Origin: an uncultured Acidimicrobiales bacterium
GTDB lineage: Bacteria; Actinomycetota; Acidimicrobiia; Acidimicrobiales; Aldehydirespiratoraceae
Assembly: GCA_951812975.1 (NCBI GenBank)
Contig: CATOTC010000001.1
Span: forward strand, 1,396,001 to 1,460,000
DNA length: 64,000 nt
Direction: 5' to 3'
Each line of letters begins with the position of its first letter. The stretch's first letter is position 1. Positions 32,841 through 39,972 of the stretch are shown here, piece by piece. The translations under genes and the position numbers were made by a program. The notes beneath the pieces are model-generated. The model saw only the letters and a list, made by a program, of their open reading frames with translations. It ran no database searches and was not told where the DNA came from.

Positions 32841-32943
32841 AAGCCACCCCAGGTTTCGAGAATCGGAGGGACCCAAACCAACCCACCACGATCGAAACTA
32901 GATTTGATTTCAGCGAAGGTCGCGACGGACGAAAGGCACAGAC

Positions 32944-33675
32944 GTGAAAGTCATTGTGTTCGGGGGTACTAGCAAGCTCGGTCGACAGATCTGGCGCAGG
33001 GCGCTCGACGACGGGCATCAAGTCACCGTCTTTGGACGCTGGGCGAAGGAACTCGTCAAGAAAGAACCGGCACTGAGAGCGATCCGGGGTGACTCATTTG
33101 ATGTGAGCGCCATGTCCAGTGCGATTTCTCGTAACGATGCGGTCGTCGTGTGTCTCGGGACCGACTACACCGAACACGCCACCCCGACTACAGCCACAAA
33201 GATCATCGTCGACGCCATGGTCAACCGTGATGTCAAACGTCTTGTCGTTGCCACCACGACCGAAGACGGCCTCGACGAGACGAAGATCTCGATGAGGGCC
33301 CGCATCTTCTTCCCCTTCGTCAGGCTATGGAGCACGAGGTGGGGTACGCACATGCTGGGCGGCCATCAACCTCAGGAGAGGATCGTCAAGGAGAGTCCGC
33401 TCGACTGGACCATCGTTCGCGTGCCCGTAATCAACGACAAACTGGCGCCGGGATTCACCGAACGCACCACCAACGTCAGCAGAGAAGACGCTGGAACCTA
33501 CATCGCCAAACAACTCGACGATCCAACCAACATCCACAGAATTATCACCGCCCGCGATTCTCAAGGCCGGCCACCCTCCTACGGTTCCGACGCGCCTCCA
33601 CCTTCAGACGCAGCGTCGGCCGAGACTCCGGCAAATGGCAAGTTTGACGACTACCCGCTGGACATCAACGAATAG
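32944..33675 (+). CDS. NmrA/SDR-like NAD(P)-binding protein, paralogue 2 of 3
   Basis: A 243-residue paralogue of the preceding protein. It begins with a GTG and reads KVIVFGGTSKLGRQIWRRA, then VKRLVVATTTEDGLDE and ESPLDWTIVRVPVINDK. The linker is again proline/serine rich and ends NGKFDDYPLDINE, keeping the KFDDYPL tag but without the basic tail. 103 bases separate it from paralogue 1, with no other gene between. The high similarity of the three neighbours indicates tandem duplication. Confidence 0.75.
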   Translation: MKVIVFGGTSKLGRQIWRRALDDGHQVTVFGRWAKELVKKEPALRAIRGDSFDVSAMSSAISRNDAVVVCLGTDYTEHATPTTATKIIVDAMVNRDVKRLVVATTTEDGLDETKISMRARIFFPFVRLWSTRWGTHMLGGHQPQERIVKESPLDWTIVRVPVINDKLAPGFTERTTNVSREDAGTYIAKQLDDPTNIHRIITARDSQGRPPSYGSDAPPPSDAASAETPANGKFDDYPLDINE

Positions 33676-33746
33676 CTCAACCAGCGGGGCTCCCGTCAAC
33701 ATCGCTGAACCGATCGATCAGTCCGCTTCCAGAGGGAGGAACCAAC

Positions 33747-34523
33747 ATGCGAGTAACTGTGTTCGGGGGCGGCCGACTCGGAGAGGAGGTCTGGCGCAAG
33801 GCGGTCGACGACGGGCACCGGGTCACCATCTTGTTCACACACCTCAACCGGCGGGTGAAGCAACTAGCACGTGAAGAACCGGCATTGAGACTCATCCGGG
33901 TTGATCCGTACGATCCGAACTCGAAGCGTAAAGCGATACCTGGCCAGGACGCTGTCATCCATTGTCTCGCCATGGACCGCACCGCGACAACCACCACAAG
34001 AGTCATCGTTGACACCATGGTCCGCAGGGATGTCAGACGCCTTATCGTCGCCACCACGACCGGAAACGGCCTCGACGAGACGATGACCTCGAGCAAAGAA
34101 CGCGGCCGGTTTCCGCGTATTACTCAGCGTCACGGGGACCTGAGTATTACGCCGCGTCACGGGGACCTGAGTCTCGTCGGCCGCGACGGGTCCGAAGAAC
34201 GGATAATCAGGGACAGCCCGCTCGACTGGACCATCGTTCGCGTCCCTATTGTCAACGATCCCGAGAGCGGCACCGAACTCAGCAGGAAGGACGTCGCAAC
34301 GTTCCTGGTTGAACAGTTGAGCGATCCCACCAACATTCACAAGAAAATCGCAGTCGGTAGTTCTCGGTCACCGTCGCGTACGGACGTGGCGCCACCCTCG
34401 GACGTGGCACCACCCCCAGACGACGCTGCTCAGAGCAAACCTCCAGCCAAGGGCAAGTTCGACGACTACCCGCTGGGTCTCGACGAAGAGCCCAAGAAGC
34501 GTGGCTTCCGCTGGTTTCGCTGA
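33747..34523 (+). CDS. NmrA/SDR-like protein, paralogue 3 of 3, diverged cofactor loop
   Basis: A 258-residue paralogue with GAGGGAGGA 7 bases before its ATG. The dinucleotide loop is altered (VFGGGRLGEEVW), one residue shorter than in the others, and may bind cofactor poorly. The core keeps DSPLDWTIVRVPIVND. An internal duplication, RHGDLS repeated twice (bases about 34128-34172), replaces the region that differs in length among the paralogues. The C-terminus has the shared tag GKFDDYPLG followed by a basic aromatic tail (RGFRWFR). The last codons run up to the P450 gene 72 bases away. Confidence 0.7.
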   Translation: MRVTVFGGGRLGEEVWRKAVDDGHRVTILFTHLNRRVKQLAREEPALRLIRVDPYDPNSKRKAIPGQDAVIHCLAMDRTATTTTRVIVDTMVRRDVRRLIVATTTGNGLDETMTSSKERGRFPRITQRHGDLSITPRHGDLSLVGRDGSEERIIRDSPLDWTIVRVPIVNDPESGTELSRKDVATFLVEQLSDPTNIHKKIAVGSSRSPSRTDVAPPSDVAPPPDDAAQSKPPAKGKFDDYPLGLDEEPKKRGFRWFR

Positions 34524-34595
34524 ACACCTTGCCAGACACCCGAGTGTCAGCGAAGAAGGCCGGTGCGCGCGGCGGGTTTTGTGCCAATATCTGAC

Positions 34596-35843
34596 ATGGC
34601 CCACGATGAACCGTTCAGCGGGACTCTGGAAGCGCGCACGATCATCGACCGGGGCGTGTTGGCCAACCCGTATCCATTCTTCGAGCGGCTCCGCCAGAAG
34701 CACCCGGTGTGGCTCGTGCCCGGACTCGACTTGGCCTTTGTGGCGTCGCACGAGCACATCTTGGACGCGCTCCGACGGATAGACGACTTCTCCAGCCACC
34801 TCAACGTGCTGGTGATAACCGGCGACGACGGTTCGCCCGCCCTGTTCCGCACAGACGATCTCGGCGAGGGCACCACCACGCTGGCCACCGCCGACCCACC
34901 CGAGCACACCAAGCACCGCAGCGTGGTATTCCCCGAACTGGTGGCGCGTCGCATGGAGGAGATGCGCCCCTACATCGAGTCCGTCGTCGCAGACCACGTA
35001 ACCGGCGCCCGAGCCCTGGGGACGCGGGTCGAGTGGGCGAACAGGGTTGCCCATCCGATTCCCGCACGGGTGATCGGACACCTGATCGGGCTGCCCGACG
35101 AGGACTGGCCCGATGTGATGCGCTGGGCTCTGCAGGGCGGTCTGATGCTGGGCGGAATCCGCGATCTCGAGGAAATGGCCAACCTGGCCCTCGAGATCGG
35201 GGATGCCGCGCCGTATCTCGTCGAGAAGCTGTCCGACGCCGGCAAGTCTCCAGGCAGCGACCTCGTGGGCGTGTGCGCCAAGGCGGTGGCCAGCGGCGAC
35301 CTCAAGGTGGAGGACGCCATCGGAACCCTCGTGGTCCTGCTCGGGGCGGGTGGTGAGTCGACCGCTTCGCTGATCGGCAACGCCACGCGGATGCTGGCCG
35401 ACGATCCCGAACTCCAGGACCAGATCCGGGCTGACGACAACCTCATCGAGCCGTTCATTGAGGAGGCCGTGCGGCTGGAGTCGCCGTTTCGGGGCCACTA
35501 TCGCCAGGTGAAGCGTGATTGCGAACTTGGCGGCGTGACCCTCAAGGCCGGCACCACGGCAATGTTGCTCTGGGCTTCGGCCAACCGAGACCCCACCGAA
35601 CACGACCGGCCTGACGAGGTGGTGCTGAACCGCCGCATCCCCCGCAGTCATCTGGCCTTCGGCCGGGGGATCCACCACTGCGTGGGTGCTTCTCTGGCCC
35701 GCATGGAGACTCACTGCACCATCAAGCGGCTGCTGGCGGAGACCAGCTTCTTCTCCCTGGTCGACGACGACCCGCCCCAATGGGAGAGCAGCATGTTCGT
35801 GCGCCGTCATGAATACCTGCCCCTGGACATTTCCTGGAACTAG
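34596..35843 (+). CDS. Cytochrome P450
   Basis: A 415-residue soluble bacterial P450. The oxygen-binding I-helix reads LLGAGGEST, the ExxR motif is EEAVRLESP, and the haem loop is FGRGIHHCVGASLAR with the cysteine ligand at residue 362. The substrate is not predictable. No ferredoxin or reductase is adjacent, so electrons must come from elsewhere. ATG 34596 is chosen. It sits between the NmrA-like trio and a toxin-antitoxin pair. Confidence 0.92.
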   Translation: MAHDEPFSGTLEARTIIDRGVLANPYPFFERLRQKHPVWLVPGLDLAFVASHEHILDALRRIDDFSSHLNVLVITGDDGSPALFRTDDLGEGTTTLATADPPEHTKHRSVVFPELVARRMEEMRPYIESVVADHVTGARALGTRVEWANRVAHPIPARVIGHLIGLPDEDWPDVMRWALQGGLMLGGIRDLEEMANLALEIGDAAPYLVEKLSDAGKSPGSDLVGVCAKAVASGDLKVEDAIGTLVVLLGAGGESTASLIGNATRMLADDPELQDQIRADDNLIEPFIEEAVRLESPFRGHYRQVKRDCELGGVTLKAGTTAMLLWASANRDPTEHDRPDEVVLNRRIPRSHLAFGRGIHHCVGASLARMETHCTIKRLLAETSFFSLVDDDPPQWESSMFVRRHEYLPLDISWN

Positions 35844-35891
35844 CGACGTTCACGAGGTGTCAAAGCTTCAGTAATAGCACTTGGATTCGAA

Positions 35892-35920
35892 ACTTGGTGA
35901 CAGATACCTGTTCACCAAGT
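35892..35920. promoter_or_regulatory. Inverted repeat at the toxin-antitoxin promoter
   Basis: ACTTGGTGA (35892-35900) and TCACCAAGT (35912-35920) are perfect 9-base inverted arms around an 11-base spacer, ending 11 bases before the antitoxin ATG. The position suits autoregulation by the AbrB-like antitoxin. Confidence 0.6.
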
Positions 35921-35931
35921 AACCTGTGTTC

Positions 35932-36171
35932 ATGAGCAAAGTACAGGAATATCTGGTGTCGTCTTCGGGTCAGATGTGTCTACCCGCCCCGGTTCGGCAT
36001 CGCTGGAACCTCGATGACGGAGGACCAGTCGACGTACTTGACCTCGGGTTTGGTGTACTAGCGGTACCGAAGGGCGAGGGACGCCAACTACTAGCCGATC
36101 TCCTTGGACGGGACGAGCATGCCGACTTCGTGCGCGGGTTGGCCGACGACCCAGATCTCGCCACCACATGA
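35932..36171 (+). CDS. AbrB/MazE-type antitoxin-like protein
   Basis: A 79-residue protein starting MSKVQEYLVSSSGQMCLPAPVRHRWN, the swapped-hairpin beta strand pattern of AbrB/SpoVT DNA-binding domains (SSGQxxLPAxVRxRW). The next part, GGPVDVLDLGFGVLAVPKG, completes the domain, and an acidic tail should bind the toxin. Start 35932 follows an inverted repeat likely to be its own operator. The stop overlaps the next gene by 4 bases (ATGA), the usual antitoxin-toxin layout. Confidence 0.78.
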   Translation: MSKVQEYLVSSSGQMCLPAPVRHRWNLDDGGPVDVLDLGFGVLAVPKGEGRQLLADLLGRDEHADFVRGLADDPDLATT

Positions 36172-36599
36172 ACCAGACGGTCCTTGACGACCACCTTCTA
36201 CGTGATCTGCTTTCGGGTGAGTTGAGCGACGGGTTGGTGAAGGTGCTCGTCGATCACGAACCGGCCACAACGAATCTCTATCTCGTGCGGCTGTGTCGAA
36301 GCGTTGTGTCGGCTGCCGGAGGGAATCTGACCGGTTCGTGGCCCCGCAGCGCCCGCCGAAAGTTGGGGCAACAACTCCTCGACCTGCCCTCCGATATTGA
36401 AGTAGTACCTGTTCGCAACCTTGCCTACCGCATGGCCGAACTTGCAGACGCGCATCAACTCTCTACTCTCGGTGCCGAGGCGGTAGCGGCTTCCGAACAC
36501 CTTTCTGCACCGCTTTGCGTGTGGGCCGGAGACGACGGGCCGCGGATCCGGTCCGCGATGTCCCATCTCGACGGTGATTACCGCTCAATCTCCCGCTGA
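36168..36599 (+). CDS. PIN-like toxin, partner of the AbrB-like antitoxin
   Basis: A 143-residue protein starting MNQTVLDDHLLRDLLSGEL, an acidic N-terminus that fits the first PIN strand, and ending with STLGAEAVAASEHLSAPLCV and WAGDDGPRIRSA, which could supply the last acidic residues of a divergent PIN domain. The usual D-x-S/N start motif of VapC is not present, so the assignment rests partly on being coupled (4-base overlap) to an antitoxin gene. It may be a nuclease toxin of an atypical PIN subgroup. Confidence 0.6.
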   Translation: MNQTVLDDHLLRDLLSGELSDGLVKVLVDHEPATTNLYLVRLCRSVVSAAGGNLTGSWPRSARRKLGQQLLDLPSDIEVVPVRNLAYRMAELADAHQLSTLGAEAVAASEHLSAPLCVWAGDDGPRIRSAMSHLDGDYRSISR

Positions 36600-36614
36600 A
36601 ATAGGGTGAAGACC

Positions 36615-37475
36615 ATGGTGCAACAGGCTGAGCTGACCCATCTCAAGTATGACGAACCTCTCGAAGATGTGCTGGAGGTGCTCGATGCGGACGGTGCGGT
36701 GGTCGTGGAGGAGTGCTTCGGTGCCGAATTGATCGAACAGATCCTCTCGGAGCTGGCCCCACACATTGAGCAGCCGGACTCCAACCGGACCCACATCAAC
36801 CCGATCATCGCCGACTTCTACGGGGAGCACACCCGCCATGTGACCGGCCTGTGCTCCAAGTCGCCCACTTTCGTCGCCGAGGTGCTGCTGCATCCGCTGA
36901 TGCTCGGCGTAGCCGATGCAGTGCTCGGGCCGAACTGTACCGACTATCAGCTGAACGTGGCCCACATGCTGGTGTTGGGGCCGGGAGCTGAGGCTCAGTT
37001 CCCCCACCGCGACGAGGACGTGTGGGTGCACATGCCCAGTCCCCGTCCCGAGATCGAGTTGGCGTCGATAACCGCGTTGTGCGATTTCACCCCTGAGATC
37101 GGGGCCACCCGGGTGGTTCCTGGCAGCCATCGCTGGGAGCGTGATCGCCTTCCCGAGCCTCACGAGTTCGCCAATGCGGTGATGCCCGCCGGTTCAAGGG
37201 TGATCTACCTGGGCTCGACGATCCACGGCGCCGGGTCGAACACCACGACCGATCAGCACCGGCCCGCGTTCCACCTGAGCTACATGTTGGGCTGGCTGCG
37301 CTGCGAGGAGAACAACTGCTTGGCCACACCGCCCGATATTGCCCGCACCCTGCCCCGTCGGGCTCAAGAACTTCTCGGTTACGACGTCCACGATGCCATC
37401 AAGGACGCCGGAGGTTTCCTCGGCGCGGTCGACATGAAGATCCCCGCCGACATGCTCGCCTCCGGCGAACTCTGA
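36615..37475 (+). CDS. Phytanoyl-CoA dioxygenase family protein
   Basis: A 286-residue non-haem iron, 2-oxoglutarate-dependent oxygenase. Iron ligands: HxD in FPHRDEDVWV and the distal histidine in YLGSTIHGAGSN; the likely 2-oxoglutarate-binding arginine lies after it in the DQHRPAFHLSYM stretch. The PhyH family hydroxylates acyl-CoA, ectoine, quaternary amines and natural products. ATG 36615 follows AGGGTGAA. It lies upstream of the large catabolic gene train, separated by a convergent SnoaL-like gene. Confidence 0.87.
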   Translation: MVQQAELTHLKYDEPLEDVLEVLDADGAVVVEECFGAELIEQILSELAPHIEQPDSNRTHINPIIADFYGEHTRHVTGLCSKSPTFVAEVLLHPLMLGVADAVLGPNCTDYQLNVAHMLVLGPGAEAQFPHRDEDVWVHMPSPRPEIELASITALCDFTPEIGATRVVPGSHRWERDRLPEPHEFANAVMPAGSRVIYLGSTIHGAGSNTTTDQHRPAFHLSYMLGWLRCEENNCLATPPDIARTLPRRAQELLGYDVHDAIKDAGGFLGAVDMKIPADMLASGEL

Positions 37476-37531
37476 GCTTCATACCGTCCGTATCGCACAA
37501 CCGAGTTCTCGGCTCAACATCGACTTCGGTG

Positions 37532-37966
37532 CTATTGGATGCCGAAGGGGGTCAGGGCGGAGCGGGCTTCTTCGCTGGTCTGGGTGAGAAACACGGCGCT
37601 GTCCCAGTAGTCGGTGCGGTGGGTGATCAGTCCGTCTACGACCACTAGGCGTTGTACGCCCCGCACAGATATGGGGTGTTCGCCCTGCCAGCGGGCGGTC
37701 AGCGTGTAGAACGCTGCGACCTCCGAGCCCTCCACGATCAGGTGCTCGACTTCGTAGCGCAGATCGACCATGTCGCCGACGAAACCGACGAGCGCCTGAC
37801 GATACGCATCGCGCCCGACGCAACCGGCCCCGAGTGCTGAGGTGTGCTCGTTGACGAAGTCAGCCGACACATGGTCAGCGATCGCTTCTGTGCTGCCGGT
37901 GGCGAAGGATTCCAGATACGAACGGGCGACCGCGCTAGGGGTGGCTGCTTCGTTGGATTCGTTCAC
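37532..37966 (-). CDS. SnoaL-like/nuclear transport factor 2-fold protein
   Basis: A 144-residue cone-shaped alpha+beta barrel protein of the SnoaL-like group. It opens with a helix (PSAVARSYLESFATGSTEAI) and HVSADFVNEHTSALG, then VGFVGDMVDLRYEVEHLIVEG and AAFYTLTARWQGEHPISVRGVQRLVVVDGLITHRTDYWD, the typical beta-sheet pattern. Such proteins are polyketide cyclases, isomerases or ligand binders. GTG 37966 is chosen; 37975 is an alternative. It is divergent from the Rieske gene at 38044, with operator site 3 between them. Confidence 0.78.
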   Translation of the reverse strand: MNESNEAATPSAVARSYLESFATGSTEAIADHVSADFVNEHTSALGAGCVGRDAYRQALVGFVGDMVDLRYEVEHLIVEGSEVAAFYTLTARWQGEHPISVRGVQRLVVVDGLITHRTDYWDSAVFLTQTSEEARSALTPFGIQ

Positions 37967-37991
37967 GGACCTCACTATAGAATGCCGCAAA

Positions 37992-38010
37992 TGGTCAGTT
38001 GGTCTGACCA
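37992..38010 (+). promoter_or_regulatory. Putative GntR operator, site 3
   Basis: TGGTCAGTTGGTCTGACCA. Differs from site 1 at a single base. It lies between the divergent SnoaL-like gene (start 37966) and the Rieske oxygenase gene (start 38044), ending 33 bases before the latter. It is the only such site at the head of the 16-kb gene train. Confidence 0.78.
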
Positions 38011-38043
38011 ACCGGGACAATCCGCGTGGGGAGGGGCGGTCCA

Positions 38044-39051
38044 ATGACAACATTCGTCCACAGGCCGGCACTAAAAACCGCCTGGTATCCGGTAGCAGAA
38101 TCGACCGACGTCGGCGACGAGCCCCTTGCCACCCGGCTTCTCGGCGAGAACCTGGTCATCTGGCGCTCCCATGACGGAGAACTGGTCGCTGCGCCCGACC
38201 AGTGCCCGCACCGACAGGCCCCCCTCTCTATCGGCACCTACAACAAGGGCGAGGTCACCTGCGCATACCACGGCTGGACATTCGGAACCCAGGGACGGTG
38301 CATGCTCGTGCCGTCATCGGGTCCCGGCGCTCCCATCCCGCCCACCGCTCACCTGAACTGTCACAAAGTCCAGGAGCGTTACGGGCTGATCTGGGTCTGC
38401 CTCGGCGAGCCGGCCGTAGCGATCCCGAGAATCCCCCAAGACGAGGACCCCGCGTTTCGCAGACTGCACTCTGGAGTCGAAACCTGGAAAGTGTCAACCC
38501 CGCGACTGGTCGACAACTTCATGGACTTCAGCCACTTCCCCTGGGTCCACACCGGCACATTCGGCCTCGGCCAGGACCCGCTGATCCCAAAACTCAACCT
38601 GGAGCAGCTCGACGAAGACTTCTACGGCTACATCTACGAGGTCTACGCGGCCAATCCCGATGAGGCCACCGCAGTGAGCGGCAGCGACCAAGACACGGTG
38701 CACCGAGTTATGACGACGGGCTTCGCGCTGCCGTTCATGGTCCGCAGCACGATCCGCTACGACGACGGCCTCGAACACATCCTGCTGCTCGTCAGCACAC
38801 CCCGCGACGACTTCGAGTCCCTGTTCACATTCGTGGTCTGGCGCAACGACGACCACAGCGTCGACCCCGAAGAGATCACCGCTTTCGACCGTGCCATCGG
38901 CGCAGAGGACAAAGCCATGCTCGAACAGGTGCCCGGCACCCTGCCGCTGACCCGCACGGGCGTGGTCAATGTGCAGTCCGACAAACCGTCGGTCGAGTGG
39001 CGTCGCCGCTTTGCCGAGTTCATCGAACTGGCTGATTCACCAGTGTCATGA
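38044..39051 (+). CDS. Rieske-type aromatic-ring or demethylating oxygenase, alpha subunit
   Basis: A 335-residue oxygenase. The N-terminal Rieske domain has CPHRQAPLS and CAYHGWTF, the two Cys-His cluster pairs. The C-terminal catalytic part has VDNFMDFSHFPWVHTGTFG with the Asp-His-His mononuclear iron site. Length and motifs fit the vanillate-demethylase/ketosteroid-hydroxylase-like monooxygenases. First gene of the tightly packed train (followed after 22 bases by a VOC gene) and downstream of operator site 3. A reductase gene is not seen. Confidence 0.9.
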   Translation: MTTFVHRPALKTAWYPVAESTDVGDEPLATRLLGENLVIWRSHDGELVAAPDQCPHRQAPLSIGTYNKGEVTCAYHGWTFGTQGRCMLVPSSGPGAPIPPTAHLNCHKVQERYGLIWVCLGEPAVAIPRIPQDEDPAFRRLHSGVETWKVSTPRLVDNFMDFSHFPWVHTGTFGLGQDPLIPKLNLEQLDEDFYGYIYEVYAANPDEATAVSGSDQDTVHRVMTTGFALPFMVRSTIRYDDGLEHILLLVSTPRDDFESLFTFVVWRNDDHSVDPEEITAFDRAIGAEDKAMLEQVPGTLPLTRTGVVNVQSDKPSVEWRRRFAEFIELADSPVS

Positions 39052-39073
39052 GAACTAGAGACAGGACCCGACG

Positions 39074-39583
39074 ATGATCCGAGGCATGAACCACGCGGTG
39101 CTGTATGTGCGCAACTCCGAACGGCATCGAACCTTCTACGAGGACGTGCTCGGGTTCAGCACCGTCATCAACGAGCCCGGTCAATACGTTTTCATGCGCG
39201 CGCCCGCCTCCGAGAACCATCATGACATCGCCTTCTTCGCAATCGGTGAGGGCTCGGGCGCATCCCAGGCCGGACGCCAGACGGTGGGCATGTACCACAT
39301 CGCCTGGGAAGTGGCGACCCTTGCCGAACTCGCTGAAATGGACCAGCGGTTGCGGACTGCCGGAGTCCTCATCGGCGCGTCAGACCACGGCGTCAACAAG
39401 AGCCTCTACTGCAAGGACCCCGACGGACTCGAGTTCGAAGTCATGTGGCTCGCCCCCGCCGATCGATGGGGAGAAGAGGAACACGAAGCGATAATCCGAC
39501 CCCTCGACATCGCCGCAGACATGGAACGCTTCGCCGACTCGCCGGCCGACCCCGCTCCCAACTCCACGAAAGAGACAGCGTGA
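39074..39583 (+). CDS. VOC/extradiol-dioxygenase-like protein
   Basis: A 169-residue protein starting MIRGMNHAVLYVRNSERHRTFYEDVLGF. Possible metal ligands are His7 in MNHAVL, the histidine in GMYHIAWEV and the glutamate in GLEFEVMWLAP, the arrangement of type I extradiol dioxygenases and glyoxalase-like proteins. It might cleave or isomerise a product of the preceding Rieske oxygenase. Its stop overlaps the GTG of the cupin gene (GTGA), consistent with one mRNA. Confidence 0.8.
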   Translation: MIRGMNHAVLYVRNSERHRTFYEDVLGFSTVINEPGQYVFMRAPASENHHDIAFFAIGEGSGASQAGRQTVGMYHIAWEVATLAELAEMDQRLRTAGVLIGASDHGVNKSLYCKDPDGLEFEVMWLAPADRWGEEEHEAIIRPLDIAADMERFADSPADPAPNSTKETA

Positions 39584-39972
39584 GCCTCTCCAACCACTAC
39601 TGCCACTTCTTCGATGAGGACGAGTTCAGCGAGACCGACAGGCCGGGATTCAGGCGACGGGTGATCACAGGCGAGAACCTGCAGCTCTGCTTCTGGCGCA
39701 TCAAGGGAGGGGCCACCGGGTCGTTTCTGCACAAGCACGACGACAACGAACAACTCGGGATCATCGTGCGGGGTTCACTGGACTTCCGGATCTTCGACGG
39801 TGACGAGACCGACGAGTCGTCGAAACGCGAAGTGCTGAGCGCCAACCAGGTGTATCTGGCCACACCGGGCGTTTGGCACGGTGACAGCATCTTCGTGGGC
39901 GACGACGAATACGACGAATGCTGGATCCTCGACGTGTTCAGCCCTCCACGCGACGACTTGGTGGCCGGCTGA
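39580..39972 (+). CDS. Single-domain cupin
   Basis: A 130-residue cupin. The first metal-binding motif is GGATGSFLHKHDDNEQLGIIVRG-like, with G, two histidines and a glutamate replaced by glutamine after DDNE. The second motif contains TPGVWHGDSIFV with a histidine. Function may be a small-molecule isomerase or dioxygenase, or a binder. The GTG start overlaps the stop of the VOC gene by 4 bases, and its TGA overlaps the ATG of hyuA by one base (TGATG). Confidence 0.8.
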   Translation: MSLSNHYCHFFDEDEFSETDRPGFRRRVITGENLQLCFWRIKGGATGSFLHKHDDNEQLGIIVRGSLDFRIFDGDETDESSKREVLSANQVYLATPGVWHGDSIFVGDDEYDECWILDVFSPPRDDLVAG

